Source: Rhodocyclales bacterium (GTDB lineage: Bacteria > Pseudomonadota > Gammaproteobacteria > Burkholderiales > Rhodocyclaceae). Taken from it: 64,000 nucleotides of DNA. Both the position numbers and the translations under genes were made by a program. How positions within the stretch are numbered: the first letter of the stretch is position 1; every line of letters starts with the position of its first letter. Where the stretch lies: the NCBI GenBank assembly GCA_016235025.1, contig JACRMV010000002.1:310001-374000 (forward strand), read 5' to 3'. Under the pieces are notes generated by a model. That model was given only the letters and a program-made list of their open reading frames with translations. It was not told where the DNA came from and did no database searches. Shown piece after piece: positions 35,321 through 43,784 of the stretch.

Positions 35321-36298
35321 TCATGATCCTTCTTCGTTGCTGAATTTTTCAATTTTCAAGGCATATTGCCCGTTCTGGATGCCATAGCGTGCTTCTGCAA
35401 CTGGCACGCCATCGACCGCCGCTTGAATGGTTTCTTCAATTGCCAGCGGAATCACATCGCCGACTTTCAGGCTCATGACCTCGCCGAGCGTGATGCTGGC
35501 TTTCCCGAGCGTGGATACCAGTTCGACCTCCGCCTGTTGCAGTTGTCGTGTCAGCATGCTGGTCCAGCGCGAGTCGGACGAGGCCTGCTCGCTGTGCATG
35601 GCACTGTAGAGCACGTCGCGAATCGGTTCCACCATCGAGTAGGGGAAGCAGATGTGCAGTTCCGACGCATTGCCTGAAAATTCGAGGCTGAAGGTAATGG
35701 CGATCACCACTTCCGAGGGCGTTGCAATATTGGCGAACTGGGTGTTCATCTCCGAACGAACATATTCGAACTGGAGCGAGAAAACGGGTTGCCAGGCCTT
35801 CTGGTATTCCTCGAATATGACGTTCAGCAGCCCCTGGATGATGCGCTGCTCGGTCGCCGTGAAGTCGCGGCCTTCGACCCGGGTATGGAAACGCCCGTCG
35901 CCGCCGAACATGTTGTCGACGACCAGGAAGACCAGGTTCGGGTCCAGCACGATCAGGCCGGTGCCGCGCAATGGCTTGGCCTGGATCAGGTTGAGGTTGG
36001 TCGGCACCACCAGGTTGCGGATGAATTCGCTGTACTTTTGCACCTTGATCGGGCCGACCGAAACTTCAACGCTCCGGTGCATATAGTTGAACAGGCCGAT
36101 GCGCAGATAGCGGGCGAAGCGCTCGTTGATGAGCTCCATCGTCGGCATCCGGCCACGAACGATGCGCTCCTGCCGGCCGAGATCGTAGTTTTTGACGCCG
36201 CCCGTCTGCGTCTCTTCCGGCTTCTCTTCGTCGATATCTCCCGTGACGCCCTTGAGCAGGGCATCGACTTCTTCCTGTGAGAGAAAATCCTGGGCCAT
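35321..36298 (-). CDS. fliM: Flagellar switch protein FliM
   Basis: 325 residues. The CheY-P binding motif is at the N-terminus (FLSQEEVDALLKGV). The middle domain carries PTMELINERFARYLRIGLFN, and the C-terminal SpoA domain contains EVMSLKVGDVIPLAIEETIQ. FliM passes the chemotaxis signal to the rotor. The LKVGD segment is a native FliM motif, not a copy of the dispersed repeat despite its likeness to KVGAG. Confidence 0.97.
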   Translation of the reverse strand: MAQDFLSQEEVDALLKGVTGDIDEEKPEETQTGGVKNYDLGRQERIVRGRMPTMELINERFARYLRIGLFNYMHRSVEVSVGPIKVQKYSEFIRNLVVPTNLNLIQAKPLRGTGLIVLDPNLVFLVVDNMFGGDGRFHTRVEGRDFTATEQRIIQGLLNVIFEEYQKAWQPVFSLQFEYVRSEMNTQFANIATPSEVVIAITFSLEFSGNASELHICFPYSMVEPIRDVLYSAMHSEQASSDSRWTSMLTRQLQQAEVELVSTLGKASITLGEVMSLKVGDVIPLAIEETIQAAVDGVPVAEARYGIQNGQYALKIEKFSNEEGS

Positions 36299-36327
36299 GG
36301 CTATGCGTTCCCTGAATGCATGCCCGT

Positions 36328-36897
36328 TTATTGAATGATGAAAGACGAGAACAGCACGGCTTGCACCGGAGCATCCGGCGCAGCCTCATTGGCTGGCTCG
36401 GCTTTCTGTGCGGGAGTGGACTCAATGACACTGTTGGCGACATCGCGCAACTCATTGGCCAGTTTTTGCACGCCTGCGGCGGTGCCAAGGTCTGATGCCT
36501 TCATCCCCATCAGGATCAGGGTCATGCGATGTTTCAGTTCAGGCTCGTACTGTTTGATCAGTTCCTGTCCATGCGCATCGAGCAGCTTCAACTGTACTTC
36601 GGCCTGCAAATAGGCCTCTTGCTGTTCTGTTTGCAGTTTGACGGTAAAGGCTTTGTCAAATTTGTAGAAGGCAGGGGGGGTACCGTGATCAGCCTTTTTC
36701 TTTTTGGCTGTTTCGTGGGCGGACGAATCTTCACCATCCTCGCCTTCGGCCGGAGCTTTCTTTTTAAGCAGGAAGAAAGCGCCGCCAGCAAGCAATGCCA
36801 GAACGACTACGCCGATGATGATGAACAGCATCAGTTTGCTTTTTTTCTTCGGTGGCGCCGCTTCTGTTTCTGCCTCGGTTTTTTTGGCGTCTGCCAT
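36328..36897 (-). CDS. fliL: Flagellar basal body protein FliL
   Basis: 189 residues. A charged N-terminus (KKTEAETEAAPPKKKSKLML) leads to one membrane helix (FIIIGVVVLALLAGGAFFLL), a Lys/Glu-rich segment and a periplasmic stomatin-like domain (YKFDKAFTVKLQTEQQEAYL). FliL surrounds the stator and raises torque. It opens fliLMNOPQR. The 137-bp gap to fliK shows no promoter that I can recognise, so read-through from fliK is likely. Confidence 0.94.
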   Translation of the reverse strand: MADAKKTEAETEAAPPKKKSKLMLFIIIGVVVLALLAGGAFFLLKKKAPAEGEDGEDSSAHETAKKKKADHGTPPAFYKFDKAFTVKLQTEQQEAYLQAEVQLKLLDAHGQELIKQYEPELKHRMTLILMGMKASDLGTAAGVQKLANELRDVANSVIESTPAQKAEPANEAAPDAPVQAVLFSSFIIQ

Positions 36898-37034
36898 GGG
36901 TTATCTCCAGAATTTCAGTTATCGATACCGGGACAGACCGCAGGGTCTGGGTGGCACTTCCTTATATTTTACGGTTCAGGAACGCTTTTTCTGTAGGGAA
37001 TCAGAGGTGGATTGGCGTCATATATCACGTTGTT

Positions 37035-38249
37035 CTAGGCGAAAGTATCAACCAGACTACGTCCACCGAAGAGGTGGGACGTAGCGTTTCCACCCGCGTT
37101 GGTCGCAGCGGCAACCGGGAGCCCTCCGTTGCGGCGACCGGCGGTCGTGCGTCCGGTTTCTGCATTCATTGCGTTCGAATCCTGGCGTGGATCAGCGCCA
37201 ACATGCGTCTGGCCCAGGGAAATTCCGGCATCGGCCAGTACGCCGCGCAGCCGGGACATGGAGTCTTCCAGCGCTTCGCGCACGGCCGCATGCGGGGAGG
37301 TGAAGCTTGCGCTGGCTTGGGAGCCATCCAGCGTCAGGCTCACTTCGATGCGGCCAAGGTGGGGCGGATTCAGTACCAGTTCGGCTTGTTGCCGGGTGTT
37401 ATTCACCATCCAGCTCAGCTTCTGCCCCATTTCATCGTGCCAGCCCGCCTGGCCCAGAGGTGTTTCCATTTTCAGGCTTGCCGGCGCCGGAGGTGTTGCC
37501 TGGCCCGTAGCGCCGGCTGTCTGCGTCGCCAAGCCAGGGGCGCCAGGGGTCATGCGATCCATCATGGAACGAAAGCTTTCCTGATTCGAATCGGCTGGCG
37601 TGGCGCTGACAGCGGTCTTGCTGGCGGCGGCAGGAATTGCCGTTTCGACGGCAAGCTTGTCCCGCAGGCCGCTGCGCTCTGGCGTCGTTTCACGTTCCAC
37701 GATGCCCCGATCCAGGCCGGCGCCGGGGCGCTTGCCGGGCTTGCCGTTTTCATTGCTTTCCGTGTCGTGCAGTTCAGCGACAGTAAAAGTCGGCGCTGGC
37801 GATACGGCGGTGGCGGGCGACGGGGTGGTGGCCGGAGCCGTCGGCAGCGAGGAAACCATGACCGGCAACGGCGCGGCGGTGAGCACCAGGGTGGCCGTGG
37901 CGCTGGCATCGGCTTGCACCGCCGGCGCTGGCGGATCTGCTTTCAGCAGGGCCAGCAGCGCCGCCGGATCGGCTGGAGTTGCTGGAATGACAGTCGCAGC
38001 GGGCGAGGCAGCAGACGTGGCCGCATCGGGCTCGGGGGCCGTGGATGTGATTTTCTTTTCGGACGCCGCGTCCTTGCCGGAGGATGTTGCGGGCTTTTCG
38101 CTCTTCGATTTGAGTACGGCGGCGAAAGAAGCCGGAGTGCCGGATGCGGCATCGGCGTTGCCTGTTTCATTGGCCGGCGCGGTATTGCCGCGACCAGGGG
38201 CGATAGTCTGGGCGTTTGCGTTGCTGGGTGAAACAGTGAGTTCGGGCAT
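37035..38249 (-). CDS. fliK: Hook-length control protein FliK
   Basis: 404 residues. The first about 250 are low-complexity Ala/Pro/Ser/Thr sequence, as expected for the secreted molecular ruler. The C-terminal domain is conserved (LGQAGWHDEMGQKLSWMVNN, then QAELVLNPPHLGRIEVSLTL, ASFTSPHAAVREALEDSMSR) and switches FlhB specificity. A sigma-54 promoter 40 bp upstream gives it separate control from fliFGHIJ. Repeat copy 10 encodes AVSPAPTF in the disordered half (about 148-155). Confidence 0.92.
   Translation of the reverse strand: MPELTVSPSNANAQTIAPGRGNTAPANETGNADAASGTPASFAAVLKSKSEKPATSSGKDAASEKKITSTAPEPDAATSAASPAATVIPATPADPAALLALLKADPPAPAVQADASATATLVLTAAPLPVMVSSLPTAPATTPSPATAVSPAPTFTVAELHDTESNENGKPGKRPGAGLDRGIVERETTPERSGLRDKLAVETAIPAAASKTAVSATPADSNQESFRSMMDRMTPGAPGLATQTAGATGQATPPAPASLKMETPLGQAGWHDEMGQKLSWMVNNTRQQAELVLNPPHLGRIEVSLTLDGSQASASFTSPHAAVREALEDSMSRLRGVLADAGISLGQTHVGADPRQDSNAMNAETGRTTAGRRNGGLPVAAATNAGGNATSHLFGGRSLVDTFA
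37785..37808 (-). repeat. Dispersed 24-bp repeat, copy 10
   Basis: GCCGT-ATC-GCCAGCGCCGACTTTT, exact consensus. Sense within fliK, read as AVSPAPTF. Confidence 0.96.
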
Positions 38250-38288
38250 GTCGCATTCTTTCGCTCAGGGTGTCATGAAACGGAAGAA

Positions 38289-38304
38289 TGCAAGCTGTGT
38301 GCCA
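38289..38304 (-). promoter_or_regulatory. Sigma-54 promoter of fliK
   Basis: On the minus strand TGGCACA-CAGC-TTGCA, with exact -24 and -12 cores and 10-base GG-to-GC spacing. It ends about 40 bp before the fliK start. A palindrome half site (CGGCAA, plus strand) lies at about 38332. Confidence 0.78.
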
Positions 38305-38326
38305 GAGACTTGATGGAGAATCAGGC

Positions 38327-38348
38327 AGAGGGCGGCAAACGCCCGCCC
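38327..38348 (-). terminator. GC hairpin after fliJ
   Basis: On the minus strand GGGCGG pairs with CCGCCC around a short loop, at the fliJ stop codon and just before the fliK promoter. No T-run follows, so it may only weaken read-through from fliFGHIJ into fliK. Confidence 0.4.
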
Positions 38349-38800
38349 TAGTCAGTATCGTGCGCGCCCTCTGTATGCTGCCGGGCGCCGAACTCGTCGC
38401 TGGCCTTTTGTTCGGCGCGCTGTTCCTTGTGTGTCACCTGCGAGCGGTGGCGATCCGCCAGCGTATCGAAGGCCTTGAGACGCCCCTGCTTGCCCAGCCA
38501 GTTCTGCTGGCCGGCGAGTGTGCGTTGCTGGGTCAGGGTGACGGAAAGCGCCGCCTGGATGATGGCATCGTCGATGCGCGCAATAAATTGCCGGTAATTG
38601 CTCCACTCCGTCGGGCCGATGCCCTCTTTTGCCGCAGCCATGAAACGTGTCTGGTATTCCTCGCGATACTGCACCAGCAGCTGGTGCCGTTGCGAGGCTT
38701 CCTGCTCGCCGGCAATCAACTCTCCCAGCTTGCGCGTTGCTTCATCCAGATGCAGGCGGGAAAGATTGAGCAGGGGCTGGAGCGGAAAGTTGGAAGACAT
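38348..38800 (-). CDS. fliJ: Flagellar export protein FliJ
   Basis: 150 residues, almost wholly helical (LLNLSRLHLDEATRKLGELI, then QRHQLLVQYREEYQTRFMAA), the coiled-coil profile of FliJ. It links the FliI ATPase to FlhA, like the gamma subunit of ATP synthase. It lies 66 bp after fliI. The tail is charged (RAEQKASDEFGARQH). Confidence 0.9.
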   Translation of the reverse strand: MSSNFPLQPLLNLSRLHLDEATRKLGELIAGEQEASQRHQLLVQYREEYQTRFMAAAKEGIGPTEWSNYRQFIARIDDAIIQAALSVTLTQQRTLAGQQNWLGKQGRLKAFDTLADRHRSQVTHKEQRAEQKASDEFGARQHTEGAHDTD

Positions 38801-38866
38801 GGCGGATGTGGGACTTGAGAAGAGCGACGGACATTGGCCGCAGCGGGCAGTCCTATTCTGGGGACT

Positions 38867-40267
38867 TTATGTTTCGGTGAAAAGTTCTGCAAGAAACTGA
38901 TTGGCCATGGCCGAGGTTACACATTTTTCCATCGGTTGCTGGAGAAATCCTTCGAGCCGTGGGTAGAGCGCAATGGCCCGGTCGAGTAGTGGATCTGCGC
39001 CATGAGCGTAGGCGCCGACGGCAAGCAGGTCGCGGGCCCGCTGGTAGCGTGAGTAAAGCTGCTTGAAGCGGCGGGCCAGTTCGAGATGATCGGGCGTGAC
39101 CAGCTGCGGCATGACGCGTGAAATGGATTGCTCGATATCGATGGCTGGGTAGTGTCCGGCGTCAGCCAGCTGGCGCGAGAGCACGATATGGCCATCAAGG
39201 ATTGCGCGCGCCGCATCGGCAATCGGGTCTTGCGGATCGTCACCTTCGGTAAGGACGGTATAAAACGCGGTGATCGAGCCGCCACCCGGGGTGCTGTTCC
39301 CGGCGCGCTCAACCAGTTGCGGCAAGCGGGCGAAGACGGAGGGAGGATACCCGCGGGTCACCGGCGGCTCGCCAATCGCCAGCGCAATTTCGCGCTGCGC
39401 CATGGCGTAGCGGGTGAGGGAGTCCATGATCAGCAGCACATGCCGGCCTTCGTCGCGAAAATGTTCCGCAATCGAGGTGGCATAGGTCGCGCCCTGGAGG
39501 CGTAACAATGGGCTGACGTCAGCCGGCGCCGCGACGACGACGGCACGTGCCAGGCCGGCCTCGCCCAGGTTCTGTTCGATGAATTCCTTGACTTCGCGAC
39601 CGCGCTCGCCGATCAGTCCAACGACGATGACATCGGCCGTGGTGCAGCGGGCCATCATGCCCAGCAGTACGCTCTTGCCCACGCCGGAACCGGCAAACAG
39701 GCCCAGCCGCTGGCCACGTCCCACCGTCAGCAGCGCATTGATCGCGCGAATGCCGACATCCATGGTGTGGCTGATGGGTTCCCGCAACAAGGGATTGAGC
39801 GGGCGACTGGCCAGCGAGTTGAGGTTCTGGGTGTTCAGCGGACCCAGGCTGTCGAGCGGGCGGCCGTTGCCATCCACCACCCGTCCGAGCAGTTCGGGCC
39901 CGACCGGCAGATGTTTTGCACGATCGGGCGCACGGCGTTGTTGCGGTGTTTTTTGGCCAAGCACCGGAAGTTTGGGTGGCGGCTCCAGTGCGCGCACCAG
40001 CGCGCCGGGAGGCAGCCCGAAAACATCTTCGGCCGGCATCATGAACAGGCGGTCACCGGAGAAGCCAACGACCTCGGCCTGGACTGTGCCGTCCCCCGGA
40101 ATCTGAATCTGGGTGCTGGCCCCGATCGGTAGCTTGATACCGGAGGCTTCCATCACCAGGCCATTGATGCGCGTCAGCCGGCCCGCGAGTTGCCAGGGGT
40201 GGATGCTGTCAATCTGGGTGCGGCACTGGCCGAGGTACTGCGCCAGCCGTTGCGCGTTCAGCGTCAT
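38867..40267 (-). CDS. fliI: Flagellum-specific ATPase FliI
   Basis: 466 residues. Walker A is AGSGVGKS at about 192-199; [20 protein letters not shown] and the Walker [21 protein letters not shown] follow. It resembles the F1 beta subunit and powers unfolding and release of export substrates with FliH and FliJ. The ATG overlaps the fliH stop by 4 bp. Confidence 0.97.
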   Translation of the reverse strand: MTLNAQRLAQYLGQCRTQIDSIHPWQLAGRLTRINGLVMEASGIKLPIGASTQIQIPGDGTVQAEVVGFSGDRLFMMPAEDVFGLPPGALVRALEPPPKLPVLGQKTPQQRRAPDRAKHLPVGPELLGRVVDGNGRPLDSLGPLNTQNLNSLASRPLNPLLREPISHTMDVGIRAINALLTVGRGQRLGLFAGSGVGKSVLLGMMARCTTADVIVVGLIGERGREVKEFIEQNLGEAGLARAVVVAAPADVSPLLRLQGATYATSIAEHFRDEGRHVLLIMDSLTRYAMAQREIALAIGEPPVTRGYPPSVFARLPQLVERAGNSTPGGGSITAFYTVLTEGDDPQDPIADAARAILDGHIVLSRQLADAGHYPAIDIEQSISRVMPQLVTPDHLELARRFKQLYSRYQRARDLLAVGAYAHGADPLLDRAIALYPRLEGFLQQPMEKCVTSAMANQFLAELFTET

Positions 40268-40989
40268 GGCTGATCTGAAGCTGATGGCGTCAGCCAGGGA
40301 ATGTCCTGGTTCAATGTCATCACGGTGCGCTGCCAGCGCGTCGCGAGGCGGGCATCGAGATGGGTGTTGCCGGTTTCGATGATGACATCGCCACGCGACA
40401 GTTTCAGATCCTCGTGCACGCGGTGGCCGGCATGTGCCAACTGGTCGCCGGCCAGGGCGCGAACCAGTGCTGCATCTTCAGGATTAAGATAAATCAGCGC
40501 ATGCTGGAAGGGCAGGTCGGCCAGGGCGGTGTGAATGACGCCGACAATCAGCTGGGGCTGCACGGCAATCACCTGGCGGGTTATCTGGCGGGCGACTTCG
40601 AGCGCCAGCGCGAGGACTTCATCGGCGACATTTTGCTCGACCTCGCCCAGGGCTGTGTCGAAATTCGTCATGGCTTGTGCCAGCGCCGCAGCCTGTTCCT
40701 GTCCTGCGGCCGCTGCGGCCGCACGGCCGGCTTCAAGGCCGTCGGCGTAGCCGCGCTCATGGCCCTCCTGGTAGCCTTCCTGCCGTGCCTGCTCACGCAG
40801 GCGGGCGAGTTCTTCTGCACTGAAAGTCGGCGCTGGCGGTACGGCGGGAGAGACATCGGTCGGCGACGTTTTTCCTGCGCCAGCCGCTGCGGGTGATGCA
40901 GCGGCTTCGTCAAGGCTGGCCAGCTCCCAGCGCTCCCAGGCGGTGAGCGTGGATTTGGGCTTGGTTTGGGAAAAGTTGATGATCGCCAT
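40264..40989 (-). CDS. fliH: Flagellar assembly protein FliH
   Basis: 241 residues. A variable N-terminal part (1-60) is followed by a coiled coil with small-residue heptads ([20 protein letters not shown], then [20 protein letters not shown]) and the C-terminal V1/F1-like domain ([20 protein letters not shown]). FliH holds FliI at the C ring. Repeat copy 11 encodes AVPPAPTF just before the coiled coil (about 49-56). Confidence 0.93.
   Translation of the reverse strand: MAIINFSQTKPKSTLTAWERWELASLDEAAASPAAAGAGKTSPTDVSPAVPPAPTFSAEELARLREQARQEGYQEGHERGYADGLEAGRAAAAAAGQEQAAALAQAMTNFDTALGEVEQNVADEVLALALEVARQITRQVIAVQPQLIVGVIHTALADLPFQHALIYLNPEDAALVRALAGDQLAHAGHRVHEDLKLSRGDVIIETGNTHLDARLATRWQRTVMTLNQDIPWLTPSASDQP
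40822..40845 (-). repeat. Dispersed 24-bp repeat, copy 11
   Basis: GCCGT-ACC-GCCAGCGCCGACTTTC, one mismatch at the last base. Sense within fliH, read as AVPPAPTF. Confidence 0.92.
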
Positions 40990-41007
40990 TTAAGTGGATG
41001 GAGTGCG

Positions 41008-42018
41008 CTAGACGAAAGCGTCGCTGTCGCCGCCACCGCCAAGCTGGATCTGGCCTTCTTCGGCGAGGCGGCGCGCGGTCTTGAGAATTTCCTTCTGCTC
41101 GTTTTCCACTTCGGACAGGCGCACCGGGCCTTTCGATTCGAGGTCTTCCTTCATCATCTCGGCGGCACGCTGCGACATGTTCTTGAACACCTTGTCACGC
41201 AATTCCGGCGATGCGCCTTTCAGGGCGATGATCAGCGAGTCGGACTGAACTTCGCGCAACAGCAATTGGATGCCGCGATCCTCGACGCCCAGCAGGTTCT
41301 CGAAGACGAACATTTCATCGAGGATTTTCTGGGCGAGATCGGGATCGTATTCGCGGACATTGTCGACGATTGCGGTTTCAGCCGCCTGACCGACAAAGTT
41401 GAGAATCTCTGCAGCATGGCGAATGCCGCCCATCGCAGTTTTCTTCGTGTTGGCTGCCGCGCCGGCGAGAACGCGGGTCAATGCTTCGTTCAGCTCGCGC
41501 AGCGCGGCAGGCTGCACGCCGTCGAGCGTGGCAATGCGGAGCAGGACGTCATTGCGCAGCCGGTCGGTAAAGTGCTTGAGGATTTCACCGGCGTGGTCGT
41601 ATTCCAGATGCACGAGAATGGTGGCGATGATTTGCGGATGCTCGTTGCGGATCAGGTCGGCTACCGTCGGGGCGTCCATCCATTTCAGGCCTTCGATGCC
41701 CGCCGTGTCGTTGCCCGACATGATGCGGCTGATGAGTCCGGCGGCGCGGTCGTCGCCCAGGGCCTTGGTCAGCATTACCTTGATGGTTTCATTATCGACG
41801 GCCACCGGCGTGCCCTTGGCCGTTTGCTGGGTGAATTCGTCGATCACCGCTTCGATGCGCTGGCGCGACACTTGTTTGAGTGCCGCCATCGCATGACCAA
41901 GTTTTTGCACCTCTTTCGGGCCGAGGTTCCTCAGTATCTCGGCGGCCTCGTCCTGGCCGAGGGAGAGCAGGAGAATGGCGCCCTTCTCGACGCCGTCACT
42001 TGCCGTGCTCACCGCCAT
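41008..42018 (-). CDS. fliG: Flagellar switch protein FliG
   Basis: 336 residues, standard. The N-domain binds FliF (KGAILLLSLGQDEAAEILRN), the middle domain holds the EHPQ motif (IRNEHPQIIATILVHLEYDH) and the C-domain holds the torque helix charged residues (LLLREVQSDSLIIALKGASP). Stators MotA and MotC act on it. Its start overlaps the fliF end by 23 bp. Confidence 0.97.
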   Translation of the reverse strand: MAVSTASDGVEKGAILLLSLGQDEAAEILRNLGPKEVQKLGHAMAALKQVSRQRIEAVIDEFTQQTAKGTPVAVDNETIKVMLTKALGDDRAAGLISRIMSGNDTAGIEGLKWMDAPTVADLIRNEHPQIIATILVHLEYDHAGEILKHFTDRLRNDVLLRIATLDGVQPAALRELNEALTRVLAGAAANTKKTAMGGIRHAAEILNFVGQAAETAIVDNVREYDPDLAQKILDEMFVFENLLGVEDRGIQLLLREVQSDSLIIALKGASPELRDKVFKNMSQRAAEMMKEDLESKGPVRLSEVENEQKEILKTARRLAEEGQIQLGGGGDSDAFV

Positions 42019-43624
42019 CCACCCATTCCTTGATCATGTTGGCGACCGCCTTCGGATCCTTCTTCGCCAGATCACGTGCAGCGGCAAGTTTGTTTTCATA
42101 GGTCGGCACAATGTGCGGCATGCCGTCGGTGCCGATCTCGACACGATTCGTTGCTCCGGCAACCGAATTTGATTCTGTCATGAGCCTCTCCATCACGGGT
42201 TTGAGCAGGCGCGTCCAGAACCAGAAGACGGCTCCGGCAATCAGCAGGTATTTGACCAGTTCTTTCAAGGTGGATATCAGCTCTGCATTGGCCCATAGCG
42301 GAGCATCGGGAACAATGTCCTTCTCTCCTGCCGTGAAGGGAGCGTTGGCCACATTCAGCGTATCGCCGCGTTCCGTGTTGATGCCCACGGCTTCACGCGC
42401 CAGGTCGGTGATCTGCTTGAGTTCGGCCGGAGACAGCGGCACGGGCTTGGGTTTGGTCGGGTCTTTCCTGTGATTGACCACCACCGCGACCGACAGCCGG
42501 CGTATCGTGCCGGGTACGCCCTTGGTGTGGCGGATGGTCTTATCGACTTCGTAGTTGATGGTGGCATTCTTGCTGTAGTTCTGGCTGCTCCCTGCGGCGC
42601 CGCCGGTGTTGGCCGCGCCGGCAACCGCGGGTTGCGAGATGGGGGCCGTGGCGGGAACCGGCGGCTGGTTGCTGAGTGCGCCGGGAATGCCGGCGGCCGG
42701 CGGCGCGGCGCTGCCGTTTTCGTTGATCTGCTGGCTGCGAATGGCGGTTTCGGGCGCCGGGTTGGGCTTGTAGGTTTCCGCGACCTGGTCGGTCTGGGAG
42801 AAGTCGACATCGGCAGCCACCTGGGCCTTGATGTTGCTGGCGCCAACCACCGGCGCCAGAATGTCTTCGATGCGTTTTACATAGCCGGCCTCGAGCTCAT
42901 GGACATACTTGAGCTGCGAGGGATCGAGTCCGGCGTCGCGCAGCGGGTCTTTCTGCTGCGAGATCAGGCGGCCTTCCTGATCGATCACGGCGACATTGAG
43001 CGGATTCAGTTGCGGTACGCTGGACGCTACCAGATTGACGATGCCGGCCACCTGGAGCGGCTCCAGGGTGCGACCGGGATAGAGGCTGACCAGCACCGAG
43101 GCCGAGGTTTTCTGCTCGTCGCGCAGGAAGGCGGTCTGCTTGGGAATCGCCAGATGCACACGGGCACCCTTGACGGCGGCCAGCGACTGGATCGAGCGCG
43201 CCAGTTCGCCTTCCAGCCCGCGCTGATAATTGATCTGTTCGGCAAACTGGCTGATGCCCATTTTCTGGTTTTCAAGCAGTTCGAAACCGACCAGCCCGCC
43301 CTTGGGCAGGCCCTGCGCCGCCAGGCGCAGACGCGTGTCATGGACGACGGCCTGCGGCACGAGGATGGTATGACCGCCCTCGCTGAAGCGATAGGGAATG
43401 TTCTGCTGCTGCAATGCGGCGACGATCGCGCCGCCGTCCTTCTCGTCCTGGATCGAGAACAGCACAGCATAGGGCGGCTCGCGAACCCATAGCAAACCGC
43501 CGACCAGTACCGCAATCAGCAAGGCGACACCCACCATGCCAATCAATTTCTGGCGATTGCTGAGGCGGTTGAATGCTTCGCTCGAGAGCGCAAACGGCGT
43601 GGCGGCGGTTGCGGTTTCTGCCAT
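41996..43624 (-). CDS. fliF: MS-ring protein FliF
   Basis: 542 residues. Two membrane helices (about 30-48, KLIGMVGVALLIAVLVGGLL, and about 447-467, ELVKYLLIAGAVFWFWTRLL) flank the periplasmic ring-building domains (VLVPQAVVHDTRLRLAAQGL). A Pro/Ala-rich loop lies at about 300-350. The C-terminal tail binds FliG. It begins the fliFGHIJ operon, divergent from fleS, behind a probable sigma-54 promoter and palindrome 4. Confidence 0.96.
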   Translation of the reverse strand: MAETATAATPFALSSEAFNRLSNRQKLIGMVGVALLIAVLVGGLLWVREPPYAVLFSIQDEKDGGAIVAALQQQNIPYRFSEGGHTILVPQAVVHDTRLRLAAQGLPKGGLVGFELLENQKMGISQFAEQINYQRGLEGELARSIQSLAAVKGARVHLAIPKQTAFLRDEQKTSASVLVSLYPGRTLEPLQVAGIVNLVASSVPQLNPLNVAVIDQEGRLISQQKDPLRDAGLDPSQLKYVHELEAGYVKRIEDILAPVVGASNIKAQVAADVDFSQTDQVAETYKPNPAPETAIRSQQINENGSAAPPAAGIPGALSNQPPVPATAPISQPAVAGAANTGGAAGSSQNYSKNATINYEVDKTIRHTKGVPGTIRRLSVAVVVNHRKDPTKPKPVPLSPAELKQITDLAREAVGINTERGDTLNVANAPFTAGEKDIVPDAPLWANAELISTLKELVKYLLIAGAVFWFWTRLLKPVMERLMTESNSVAGATNRVEIGTDGMPHIVPTYENKLAAARDLAKKDPKAVANMIKEWVDGGEHGK

Positions 43625-43687
43625 AGAGATCCGTGTGTGGTGTTTTTATCGGGTCAAATTGCCCGCGTGCCAATTGTGGCCTGCTCC

Positions 43688-43703
43688 AGCAAGAGTGGTT
43701 CCC
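43688..43703 (-). promoter_or_regulatory. Probable sigma-54 promoter of fliF
   Basis: On the minus strand GGGAACC-ACTC-TTGCT: the -12 (TTGCT) is exact, and the -24 keeps GG and AC with 10-base spacing, but T and C of TGGCAC are replaced. It lies 64 bp before the fliF start and next to palindrome 4. Confidence 0.5.
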
Positions 43704-43711
43704 GAAAGAAG

Positions 43712-43726
43712 CGGCAATTTTTGCCG
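43712..43726. promoter_or_regulatory. Flagellar palindrome 4 between fliF and fleS
   Basis: CGGCAA-TTT-TTGCCG, a perfect dyad in the 160-bp divergent region. It could control either direction. It lies 9 bp upstream of the probable fliF -24 element and 58 bp before the sensor kinase start. Confidence 0.75.
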
Positions 43727-43784
43727 GCATATCGGCCCCCCGTTACCTTGTTGGCAGGCCGTGATTCTGCCATCATCGGAACCT

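Noticed and set aside
35455-35480. CGCCGACTTTC in fliM resembles the dispersed repeat
   Set aside because: It encodes the LKVGDVIPL motif conserved in FliM proteins, and the left half of the repeat is absent.
43656-43672. TGGCACG on the minus strand as the fliF sigma-54 promoter
   Set aside because: The -24 box is perfect but there is no GC at the required 10-base spacing; the element at 43688-43703 fits better.
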